This document shows positions 45,867-53,021 of a stretch of DNA of 64,000 nucleotides, piece after piece. The stretch is from Streptomyces shenzhenensis (GTDB lineage: Bacteria; Actinomycetota; Actinomycetes; Streptomycetales; Streptomycetaceae): assembly GCF_021462265.1 (NCBI RefSeq), contig NZ_JAJONF010000003.1, positions 248,001 through 312,000 of the forward strand, read 5' to 3'. The notes under the pieces are model-generated. The model was not told the DNA's origin and did not search any database. It saw only the letters and a list, made by a program, of their open reading frames with translations. How positions within the stretch are numbered: the stretch's first letter is position 1; each line of letters opens with the position of its first letter. Made by a program: the position numbers and the translations under genes.

Positions 45867-48650
45867 ATGGTGACGTTCGCGCAGGCGCAGGAGCGCGCGG
45901 AAGAGTGGATCAACGGTGACGTGCCGGCGTACCAGCATCGTGAGGTGCGGGTACGGGAGTTCGGCCTCGGGTTCGTGGTGTGGGGTGAGGACCGGGCGGA
46001 GGGCCCGCGGTCGGACGCGGGCGGGCAGCGGCTGGTCATCGCCCGGGACAGCGGTGAGGCCACGTTGTGGCCGGCGCTGCCGGTGGGCGAGGTGGTCCGC
46101 CGGTACGAGGAGGAGTACGGCCGTGAGGCGGAGGTCGCCGACGCGGTGCCGGCGCCCGCGGCCCGGGTGGACCTGAACCAGACGTCGTTCTTGCTGAGTC
46201 CTCCGGAGTGGCTCCAGGAGGCGGCGGACAAGCTGGGTATTCCGGATCGGCGGTCGGGGGGTGACGGGGCGTCGGCGGGTGCGGGTGCGGGTTCCGTTTC
46301 CGGCTCTGGCTCCGGGCCCGGTTCCGGTTCCGGTTCCGATGGGCTTGCCGAGACGCAGGCCGGGGTGCCGGGGGCTTCTGGTGGGGCCGGTCCGGCGGGG
46401 AGCGGTGGTGCTTCCTGGCCGCCGGCCGCGGCGGGCGCCGGGGCCGGGGCGGCCGCCGGGGCGCGGGGTGCGGCGAGTGGGCTCGACGTGCCTGCCGGTG
46501 CGACTCCTTGGGCCGGTACCGACACGAACGCCGATGCCGGTGAGGACCGTTCCGTCCCGCTGCCCGCCACGGTGTTCGCACCGCCGCTGGGCGATGCCGA
46601 CGACGGTGTCCTGGGAGACGCCGAGACGGCGCTGATGGCGGGCGGCAGTCAGCTGCCCCGCACGGCGGTGTCCCCGGCGCTCGACGATGCGAGTACGCGG
46701 GAGGTGCGGGGCCGTGCGCCGCAGGGCGGTACGCCTGAGCCGCCTCCGCGGGACGCGCCGTCGTACGGCTACCCGCAGGGACCGGCGGCTCCGGGCGCAC
46801 CGGCTCAGCCGCAGGTGCCCGCGCCTTCCTACGGTTACCCGCAGGCGCCGCCTGCTCCGGGCTACGGCTATCCGCAGGTAACGGCCGGTGCCGGTCCGGG
46901 CGCGCCCCAGCCGCCGGTGAATCCGGCGAATCCGGCGGGTCCCGCGAATCCGGCTCCTCCGGCTGCTCCACCCGGTCCGGCCGGTCCGGCCGCTCCCAGT
47001 CGGCCTCTCGCGCCGAACGCCAGTGACATAGCGGAAGCCGCGACGAGCCGGGCCGCGCCTCCTCCGCGCAGGGCGCGTGGCGGGGCCGGTGCGCCGCCTC
47101 CGCCGCCGGGCGTCCCGGGAGCGCCGGGCGCCCACCCTGCGGGCACGCCTCAGCCGCCCGCGCCGGCGGCTGGGTACGCGCCGACGCAGATGGTGTCGGC
47201 GCAGGTTCCCGAAGGGCCCGAGACGCCGGCGCAGGTGCCGGGCCCGCAGACTCCGCCGGGCGCCCCCGACTCGCCCCGCACGCCGGGCGTTCCGGGCAAC
47301 GTGCCTCCGGGCCACGTGCCTCCGGGTGACGCGCATCGCGCTGCCACGATGCTGGCCGGGCCGAGCGGAGTGGGCGGGGGCGCGCAGCAGCCTCCGGGCG
47401 CCCCGGGTGTGCCTCCCGCGCCGGGCGCACCCCAGCCCCCGAACGCCCCCGGTGTGCCTCCCGCCCCCGGCGGCGCGGCGGTTCACCACGCGGAGACGGT
47501 GCTGGCGGCACCCCCGGTGGTCGCTCCGGGTGCTCCCGGTATGCCGCCGGGCGCTCCGCAGACGCCGCCGCGGATGCCCCCGCAGATGCCGCCCCCGATG
47601 CCGGCCGGTGCGATGCCGCCGCCCGGTCAGCCGGTGCCCGGTCAGCCTCCGGGGTACGGCTACCCGCAGCAGGGGCAGCCGACGGTGGGCCCCGGCTACC
47701 AGGCGGTGCTGCGCTACCGGGCGCAGGACGGTTCGGAGCAGCAGCTGATCCGGCGTTCGGCGCCGGGCACGCCGCACCCGGAGTGGCAGATCTTCCACGA
47801 GCTGCGGGCGATGAACGTGCCGCCGGACCAGGTGCTGGAGCTGCACACGGAGCTGGAGCCGTGCGAGCTGCCGGGTGCCTACTGCGCGCGGATGATCCGG
47901 GAGCAGTGGCCGCAGGCGCGGCTGGCGAGCATCGCGCCGTACGGGACGGATCACGCCAGCCGGCAGCAGGGGATGCGTCAGTTGCTGGCGCATCAGGGCG
48001 AGTTGCACCAGGTGGCGGCGGGTCCCGCGCGGCCCGCGCCGGTGCGGGCGCCGTTGCCGCAGGTGCAGGCCGCGCCGCCGGTCCCGCCGGAGGCGATCGC
48101 GCAGGAGCTGGCGGCTGCGTTCGGTCCTGGCATGTTCCGGTTCGAGCAGGCGGCGGTGTCGCGGCAGGGGGTGCCGCCGATCGTGGCGCACACGCTGGTG
48201 GTGGCGGGGCTGCCGCTGGACATGGGGCCGTTCTTCTGGGCGCAGGCGCAGCCCGGCCGTCCGGTGCCGACGCTGGCGGAGCTGGCGCAGGAGCGCGGGT
48301 TGCAGCCGGCGTCGGACGCGGCGTCGTACCTCGTCATGGGGACCGACTTCGGCAAGGCGCTCTGCGTGCAGTACGGCACCGCGAACATCGTGGCCGTGCC
48401 CGTCGAGGCGGGGCCGGGCGGGGCGTCCGTGCCGCCGCAGTTCGTGAACACGGGGCTGCCCGAGTTCGCTCGCTGTCTGGCCCTGCTGGGCCGGATGTGG
48501 CGGCTCAGGTTCGGCCTGAACCAGGAGCAGGCGGGCCGCTGGACCGTCGACTTCCAGGCGCAGCTGGCCTCGCTGGACCCGGCGGCGCTCGGTTCGCCGG
48601 AGAGCTGGTGGTCGGTGCTGCTGGAGCAGATGTGGGACGGTCTGCTGTGA
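45867..48650 (+). CDS. Imm35-like/deaminase-like/SUKH-4 multidomain protein
   Basis: This is a 927-residue cytosolic protein. The N-terminus (residues 1-90, VTFAQAQERAEEWINGD) resembles the Imm35 (YrhB-like) domain. Residues about 96-605 are a Pro/Gly/Ala-rich linker with scattered PSYGYPQ units. Residues about 608-705 hold a deaminase-like domain: LELHTELEPCELPGAYC contains His660-x-Glu662 and Cys666...Cys673, matching the HxE and PC-C zinc motif of toxin deaminases (XOO_2897-like). The C-terminus (750-927) is a SUKH-4 domain (FVNTGLPEFARCLALLGRMW). The ATG at 45867 lies eight bases after the previous stop, so the two genes are coupled. No signal peptide is present. The combination of two immunity-type domains and a toxin-type domain is discussed under findings. 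Confidence 0.75.
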   Translation: MVTFAQAQERAEEWINGDVPAYQHREVRVREFGLGFVVWGEDRAEGPRSDAGGQRLVIARDSGEATLWPALPVGEVVRRYEEEYGREAEVADAVPAPAARVDLNQTSFLLSPPEWLQEAADKLGIPDRRSGGDGASAGAGAGSVSGSGSGPGSGSGSDGLAETQAGVPGASGGAGPAGSGGASWPPAAAGAGAGAAAGARGAASGLDVPAGATPWAGTDTNADAGEDRSVPLPATVFAPPLGDADDGVLGDAETALMAGGSQLPRTAVSPALDDASTREVRGRAPQGGTPEPPPRDAPSYGYPQGPAAPGAPAQPQVPAPSYGYPQAPPAPGYGYPQVTAGAGPGAPQPPVNPANPAGPANPAPPAAPPGPAGPAAPSRPLAPNASDIAEAATSRAAPPPRRARGGAGAPPPPPGVPGAPGAHPAGTPQPPAPAAGYAPTQMVSAQVPEGPETPAQVPGPQTPPGAPDSPRTPGVPGNVPPGHVPPGDAHRAATMLAGPSGVGGGAQQPPGAPGVPPAPGAPQPPNAPGVPPAPGGAAVHHAETVLAAPPVVAPGAPGMPPGAPQTPPRMPPQMPPPMPAGAMPPPGQPVPGQPPGYGYPQQGQPTVGPGYQAVLRYRAQDGSEQQLIRRSAPGTPHPEWQIFHELRAMNVPPDQVLELHTELEPCELPGAYCARMIREQWPQARLASIAPYGTDHASRQQGMRQLLAHQGELHQVAAGPARPAPVRAPLPQVQAAPPVPPEAIAQELAAAFGPGMFRFEQAAVSRQGVPPIVAHTLVVAGLPLDMGPFFWAQAQPGRPVPTLAELAQERGLQPASDAASYLVMGTDFGKALCVQYGTANIVAVPVEAGPGGASVPPQFVNTGLPEFARCLALLGRMWRLRFGLNQEQAGRWTVDFQAQLASLDPAALGSPESWWSVLLEQMWDGLL

Positions 48651-48672
48651 CGCGAGGCTGAGACGGCTGTCA

Positions 48673-48710
48673 TGGGGGCCGGTCGGGTCGGTTGACCTGA
48701 CCGGCCCCCA
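48673..48710 (+). terminator. Terminator after the SUKH block
   Basis: TGGGGGCCGGTC and GACCGGCCCCCA form a perfect 12-bp stem with an inner GGTC/GACC pairing. It lies 22 bases after the SUKH-4 stop. Confidence 0.75.
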
Positions 48711-48741
48711 CGCGCGTGCCCGGCGCCCGTTCCGTACGCGC

Positions 48742-49011
48742 ATGGCGGGCGGGTGGACTTCACGCCGCCGGAGCGGGTCGGCGGCGAAGTGGTGTCGGTC
48801 CCCGGGCTCGTTCCACGGGGCCGGGGACCTGGTGCAGGAGACCGTGCCGCGCGCCTGGAGGGCCGGTGAGCGCTACGACCCCGCGCGGCCGGCCGTTCTT
48901 CCCGGGCGGCGGTCCGCCCGCCGAGCTGGAGCGCGTGTCATGGGAAGGCGTGGGTGCGACGGTGCCGGCCCGTCACCGCAGGGCGCGCGGGTGACGGTTC
49001 ACGCCCCCTGA
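48742..49011 (+). pseudogene. Relic of an ECF sigma factor (region 2)
   Basis: The translation around 48814-48903 reads HGAGDLVQETVPRAWRAGER followed by YDPARPAVLP. This aligns with ECF sigma region 2.2 (DAEDLVQETFLRAWR...YDP). Region 4 and the rest of the family are missing, and flanking codons look random, so this is a decayed fragment rather than a gene. The short open frame ends at 49011. Confidence 0.6.
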
Positions 49012-49151
49012 CGTGCTTCTCACCCGCTGGCATGGCTTGCGCTGTTTCCAGCGTGGCATGCGGAGTGTCGTGTTATGAACACTTACGTCCGATCCATCAA
49101 GATGTCCGCGAAATCATCATTTCGTGCGGGTCCGGCGGAGAGGGGTTCCAG

Positions 49152-50039
49152 GTGAGCAGCGCATCGATGTCGCCGTACGAGTTCGTGACCGTCCGGGGGC
49201 GTGGCTACCGCCCCGATCAGGTCGACACGTTCCTTGCGGCGCTCAGCGAGGACCGGGACGCGGCGTGGGAGCGGGCCGCGCGGCTCACCGTGCTCGCCAA
49301 GGAGATGGAGGCGGAGTCCGAGCGGGTGCGCGCCATGGTCGAGCAGCTCGCTCCGCAGATGTACGAGGCGCTCGGGGACCGCGCGCACCGGATCTTCCGG
49401 CTCGTGCTGGAGGAGGCGAAGGCCCTGCGCGAGGACGCCCGGCGTGAGCTGACGGAGGGGGTCGTGGAAGCCGCGGAGCGTGCCGAGCGCGCGCGCTGCG
49501 CGGTGCAGGAGCAGGCCGACACACTCCGCGCGGACACCGAGGAACGCGCCCGCCGGCTGCTGCTCGCCGCGCGCGCCGAGGCGGACGACATCCGCGTCGG
49601 CGCGCGCCTGGAGGTCAAGGAGCGGCGGGGGGAGGCCCTCGCGGCGTTGCGCGAGGTGCGGCAGCGCACCATCGCGATGCTCGCCGAGCAGGCCAAGGAG
49701 CACGCCGAGCGCTGGGCCGAGGAGGAGCGTGAGGAGGCCGCGCGCGCCGCCGCGGTCGACGCGCACAACGCCGAGCGCATCGCCCGCGCCGAGGCCGCCC
49801 TGGCGGAGGCGGAGCGGGCCCTTGAGGAGGCCGGGGAGTCGGCGCGCCGCTCCGAGGAGGAGGCGCAGGCGCGTGCCGCCGAGCTCCTCGCGGAGGCCCG
49901 GGCCCAGGAGGACCGCATCGCCCGGGAGACCGAGCGCGTGCTGCGCGAGCACGGGGAGACCTGGGACCACGTACAGGCGCACATGGATCGCATGCGGGAC
50001 AGCCTCATGACCCTGACGGGGCGCGCGGCGGCGGAATAG
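49152..50039 (+). CDS. DivIVA-like coiled-coil protein
   Basis: This is a 295-residue cytoplasmic protein. The N-terminus (SPYEFVTVRGRGYRPDQVDTFLAAL) has the GY...VDxFL pattern of DivIVA/GpsB membrane-targeting domains. The rest is a long, charged coiled coil of Ala/Arg/Glu heptads (about residues 35-285) with short breaks. Streptomyces proteins of this kind (often labelled cellulose-binding protein, and relatives such as Scy and FilP) act in polar growth and cytoskeletal assemblies. The GTG at 49152 follows GGAGAGGGG. It is monocistronic. The Ala/Glu/Arg bias makes family assignment by similarity unreliable beyond the first 30 residues. Confidence 0.8.
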   Translation: MSSASMSPYEFVTVRGRGYRPDQVDTFLAALSEDRDAAWERAARLTVLAKEMEAESERVRAMVEQLAPQMYEALGDRAHRIFRLVLEEAKALREDARRELTEGVVEAAERAERARCAVQEQADTLRADTEERARRLLLAARAEADDIRVGARLEVKERRGEALAALREVRQRTIAMLAEQAKEHAERWAEEEREEAARAAAVDAHNAERIARAEAALAEAERALEEAGESARRSEEEAQARAAELLAEARAQEDRIARETERVLREHGETWDHVQAHMDRMRDSLMTLTGRAAAE

Positions 50040-50200
50040 CGCCGGCGTCCTGGCCGCCGAGTTCCCCCTGTTTCATGTTGCGACCGGTTCATCCGGCCGG
50101 GTGATGACTGGCGATGGCGCGTGGTCCTTTCCGGTAACGGGAAGGGCGGTACGCGCTCGCTCCCACCGCACGTGTCCGACCTCGGGTGTCGCCCGCGTCC

Positions 50201-50260
50201 ACCGCGGGGCCGGAGACCGCGGGGCCGGAGACCGCGGGACCGCAGACCGCGGGGCCGGAG
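50201..50260. repeat. Four 15-bp tandem repeats abutting a stop codon
   Basis: The unit ACCGCGGGGCCGGAG occurs at 50201, 50216 and 50246; the copy at 50231 has three changes. The array ends exactly where the stop codon of the MFS gene begins (50261-50263, minus strand). The period is a multiple of three, so in the MFS frame it would encode repeated LRPRG. Confidence 0.85.
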
Positions 50261-51754
50261 TCAGTCCTTGAGGACCGGGAAGTGTCGTGGTGCCACGACC
50301 AGCAGCATCAGGAACGCCAGTGCTGCCGCGCTCCCCGCCCCGAAGTACACCGCGTGGACCGCGTCCGCGATGGCGTGGCGGGTGGACTCGGGCGCCGTTC
50401 CGTCGTCCAGTGCGCGCGTCACGGAGTCGAGGTCGCCCGTACCGCCCAGCCGCAGGGCCAGCACCCCGTTGGCGACCGCGCCGAACACCGACGCCCCGAT
50501 CGTCTGCCCGGTCTGCCGGCAGAACAGCACCGACGCGGTGGTCGTGCCCCGCTCCTCCCAGCCGACCGTCGACTGCACGCCCACGATCAGCGGCAACTGG
50601 AACAGGCCCAGCGCGGCGCCCAGCAGCAGCATCAGCAGCGTCGGCTGCCAGGCCGACCCGGGGTAGGGCAGGAAGGGGAACGCGAACAGGATCAGCGTGG
50701 CCGTGCCGATGCCGAGCAGCGCGGTGTCGCGGAAGCCGATCCGCCGGTACACGTGCTGGCTGAGGGCGGCCGAGATCGGCCAGGACAGCGTCCACACCGA
50801 CAGCACGAACCCGGCGGCCACCGGCGCGAGCCCGAGCACCGACTGCGCGTACGTGGGCAGGAACACCGCCGGCGCCACCATCAGCAGGCCGAGCGCGCCG
50901 AGCGCGAGGTTGACGGCGGCGATCGTACGGCGCCGCCAGACCCACCCCGGGATGATCGGTTCCGCCGCCCGGCGCTCGATCCACACCACCAGCCCCGCCA
51001 GCGCGAGTCCGGTGGCGAACAGCGCGCACGACGGGGCGGACCACCACGCCCAGGCCACTCCGCCCTGCACGAGTGCCGTCAGCAGCGCGCCGCCGCACGC
51101 GAAGACCGCCAGCGCACCCGCCCAGTCCACTCGCCCGGGCGTGCGCGGCGCGCGCTTCGGCTCGTGGAGGTGACGCACTATCAGCCAGAGCGCGACCGCG
51201 CCGATCGGCAGGTTGATGAGGAAGATCCACCGCCAGTCCGCGTAGGTGGCCAGCACCCCGCCGAGCCCCGGTCCGGCGACCGCCGACACCGCCCACACCG
51301 TGGACAGCTTCGACTGGATCTTCGGACGCTCCTCGAGCGGGTACAGGTCGGCGGCGAGGGTCTGCACGGTGCCCTGCAGCGCCCCGCCGCCGAGGCCCTG
51401 CACGATCCGGAACGCGATCAGCGCGCCCATGTTCCAGGCGAGGGCGCACAGCAGCGACCCGAGCAGGAACACCGCGGCGCCCGCCACCAGCACCGGCTTG
51501 CGGCCGAAGGTGTCGGAGAGCTTGCCGTACACCGGCAGCGTCACGGTGACGGCCAGCAGATAGCCGGAGAAGAGCCAGGAGAAGACCGAGAAGCCGCCGA
51601 GGTCGCCGACGATCTGGGGTACGGCGGTGGACACGACGGTGGAGTCGAGCGCCGGCAGCGCCATGGCGAGCATCAGGGCGGCCACCACGGCCCCCCGCCG
51701 GCCCGTCCCGGCCTCGCGCCCCGCCGCGCGTATCGCGGGTCTGGTGTTCTCCAC
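50261..51754 (-). CDS. DHA2-family (EmrB/QacA) MFS efflux transporter
   Basis: This is a 497-residue polytopic drug:proton antiporter with about 14 predicted helices. Typical DHA2 features are ALDSTVVSTAVPQIVGDLGG (motif D1), GKLSDTFGRKPVL (motif A), GLGGGALQGTVQTLAADLY, and the signature DWRWIFLINLPIGAVAL. The substrate is unknown; members export antibiotics, dyes or cations. The GTG at 51754 follows GGGGAGGGG. It is divergent from an ABC transporter operon across a 478-base region that contains candidate regulatory sites. No regulator gene is adjacent. Confidence 0.88.
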   Translation of the reverse strand: MENTRPAIRAAGREAGTGRRGAVVAALMLAMALPALDSTVVSTAVPQIVGDLGGFSVFSWLFSGYLLAVTVTLPVYGKLSDTFGRKPVLVAGAAVFLLGSLLCALAWNMGALIAFRIVQGLGGGALQGTVQTLAADLYPLEERPKIQSKLSTVWAVSAVAGPGLGGVLATYADWRWIFLINLPIGAVALWLIVRHLHEPKRAPRTPGRVDWAGALAVFACGGALLTALVQGGVAWAWWSAPSCALFATGLALAGLVVWIERRAAEPIIPGWVWRRRTIAAVNLALGALGLLMVAPAVFLPTYAQSVLGLAPVAAGFVLSVWTLSWPISAALSQHVYRRIGFRDTALLGIGTATLILFAFPFLPYPGSAWQPTLLMLLLGAALGLFQLPLIVGVQSTVGWEERGTTTASVLFCRQTGQTIGASVFGAVANGVLALRLGGTGDLDSVTRALDDGTAPESTRHAIADAVHAVYFGAGSAAALAFLMLLVVAPRHFPVLKD

Positions 51755-51875
51755 GCCGGATCCCCTCCCCGTGTGTCCGTCATGTATCTATGTCGCGCAC
51801 AACAGCTTCCCATTCGCCCCGGCACCGCGGGAGTGCGCGTCCACCTGGTGGGAACGGGTCGGAACGCCCCGCCGC

Positions 51876-51906
51876 TTGACCCTCACGCGACGGGAGGGTG
51901 GACGCT
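51876..51906 (+). promoter_or_regulatory. MerR-like operator-promoter
   Basis: TTGACC (51876-51881) is followed, after a 19-base spacer, by GACGCT (51901-51906). The spacer holds an inverted repeat ACCCTC-N9-GAGGGT (51879-51899). The 19-base spacing with a palindrome between the boxes is the hallmark of MerR-regulated promoters. The -10 is weak, and no MerR gene is present in the window. Confidence 0.45.
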
Positions 51907-51957
51907 GCCTGGGGCGGTGGGTGGAGACCGACCCCGAGACGGGCTCCACCCGGCGGT

Positions 51958-51977
51958 GGACCTCCCCTAGGGGGTCC
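51958..51977. promoter_or_regulatory. 20-bp near-perfect palindrome
   Basis: GGACCTCCCCTAGGGGGTCC is palindromic except for one pair, centred on CTAG. It lies 255 bases upstream of the ABC transporter operon and may be an operator. Confidence 0.45.
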
Positions 51978-52232
51978 TCCGTACTACGGCTCGGGGGGCG
52001 TTCGTACCGTCGGAGGACGAGACGGCACCCCGCTCGTCCTTAATCTGGCTTTATGCCGCCGGGGGGCGGTTGACCGAACCGGCGGGGGTGGGGTTTTCCC
52101 CCCGGGCAAGACGGGGCTTCGCACCAGCGCGGAGCACCCCTGCCGGCCGCGAGACTCATCGTCGTACCGACCACCGCGCAGCGAGCCACAGCACCACGCT
52201 GTCCGCTCGCTGACCGACTTAGGAGACATACC

Positions 52233-53021
52233 GTGACATCGGCTGTGACCATTCCCAGGCACGGGGGTACTGGAGGGCGTACGGCCGTTGCCGCGCGGGC
52301 GCGGCAGGTCGTCAAGGCGTACGGGGCCGGAGAGACCCGGGTCGTCGCCCTGGACCACGTCGACGTGGACATCGCGCGGGGGCAGTTCACCGCGATCATG
52401 GGCCCCTCGGGGTCCGGGAAGTCCACCCTGATGCACTGCCTCGCCGGGCTCGACACCGTGACGAGCGGTGAGATCTACCTGGACGAGACCGAGATCACCG
52501 GCCTGAAGGACAAGAAGCTCACCAAGCTGCGCCGGGACCGGATCGGGTTCATCTTCCAGGCGTTCAACCTGCTGCCGACGCTGAACGCGCTGGAGAACAT
52601 CACGCTTCCCATGGACATCGCCGGGCGCAAGCCCGACAAGGAGTGGCTGGGGCGCGTGGTGGACACCGTGGGGCTCGCGGACCGGCTCAAGCACCGCCCC
52701 ACACAGCTCTCCGGCGGTCAGCAGCAGCGGGTGGCGGTGGCGCGTGCCCTCGCCGCCCGCCCCGAGATCATCTTCGGTGACGAGCCGACCGGAAACCTCG
52801 ACTCCCGCGCGGGCGCGGAGGTGCTCGGCTTCCTGCGCCGCTCCGTGGACGAGCTCGGCCAGACGATCGTGATGGTCACGCACGACCCGGTCGCCGCCTC
52901 CTACGCCGACCGCGTGCTCTACCTCGCCGACGGCCGGATCGTCGACGAGATGTTCAAGCCGACCGCGGACACCGTCCTGGACCGCATGAAGGACTTCGAC
53001 GCGCGGGGGCGGACGTCATGA
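52233..53021 (+). CDS. ABC transporter ATP-binding protein (MacB/LolD type)
   Basis: This is a 262-residue cytoplasmic ATPase. Walker A is GPSGSGKST near residue 55, the Q-loop GFIFQAFNLLPTLNALENI, the signature LSGGQQQRVAVARAL, Walker B IIFGDEPTGNLD and switch His in MVTHD. This is the class that powers FtsX-like permeases acting by mechanotransmission rather than substrate channelling. The GTG at 52233 has TAGGAGA upstream. It overlaps the permease gene by four bases (ATGA). The N-terminal 20 residues are an Arg/Gly-rich extension. Confidence 0.93.
   Translation: MTSAVTIPRHGGTGGRTAVAARARQVVKAYGAGETRVVALDHVDVDIARGQFTAIMGPSGSGKSTLMHCLAGLDTVTSGEIYLDETEITGLKDKKLTKLRRDRIGFIFQAFNLLPTLNALENITLPMDIAGRKPDKEWLGRVVDTVGLADRLKHRPTQLSGGQQQRVAVARALAARPEIIFGDEPTGNLDSRAGAEVLGFLRRSVDELGQTIVMVTHDPVAASYADRVLYLADGRIVDEMFKPTADTVLDRMKDFDARGRTS

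Larger units (their letters stand above)
48651..49151. other. Gap with terminator and ECF sigma relic
   Basis: After the SUKH-4 gene, this 501-base region contains a strong stem-loop (48673-48710), a fragment resembling ECF sigma factor region 2 (48814-48903), and about 80 AT-richer bases (49060-49130) that should carry the promoter of the DivIVA-like gene. Confidence 0.6.
51755..52232. other. Divergent region between MFS and ABC genes
   Basis: This 478-base region contains a MerR-like operator (51876-51906) and a 20-bp near-perfect palindrome (51958-51977). There is also an AT-richer patch near 52040 (TCCTTAATCTGGCTTTATGCC) that could hold a promoter. The ABC-transporter ribosome site is at 52221. 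An open frame at 51898-52236 has no coding character. Confidence 0.5.

Noticed and set aside
46260..47700. Repeat-rich DNA inside the SUKH-4 gene considered as a separate repeat element
   Set aside because: It keeps an open frame and encodes a Pro/Gly/Ala-rich linker with GYPQ units; protein-level low complexity explains it.
45570..48743. 1,057-codon minus-strand open frame opposite the SUKH genes
   Set aside because: Antisense to proteins with clear domains; Arg/Pro-rich nonsense composition.
51898..52236. Small plus-strand open frame upstream of the ABC operon
   Set aside because: Gly/Pro/Arg-rich translation, no credible ribosome site separate from the regulatory sequences, and it covers the likely promoters.
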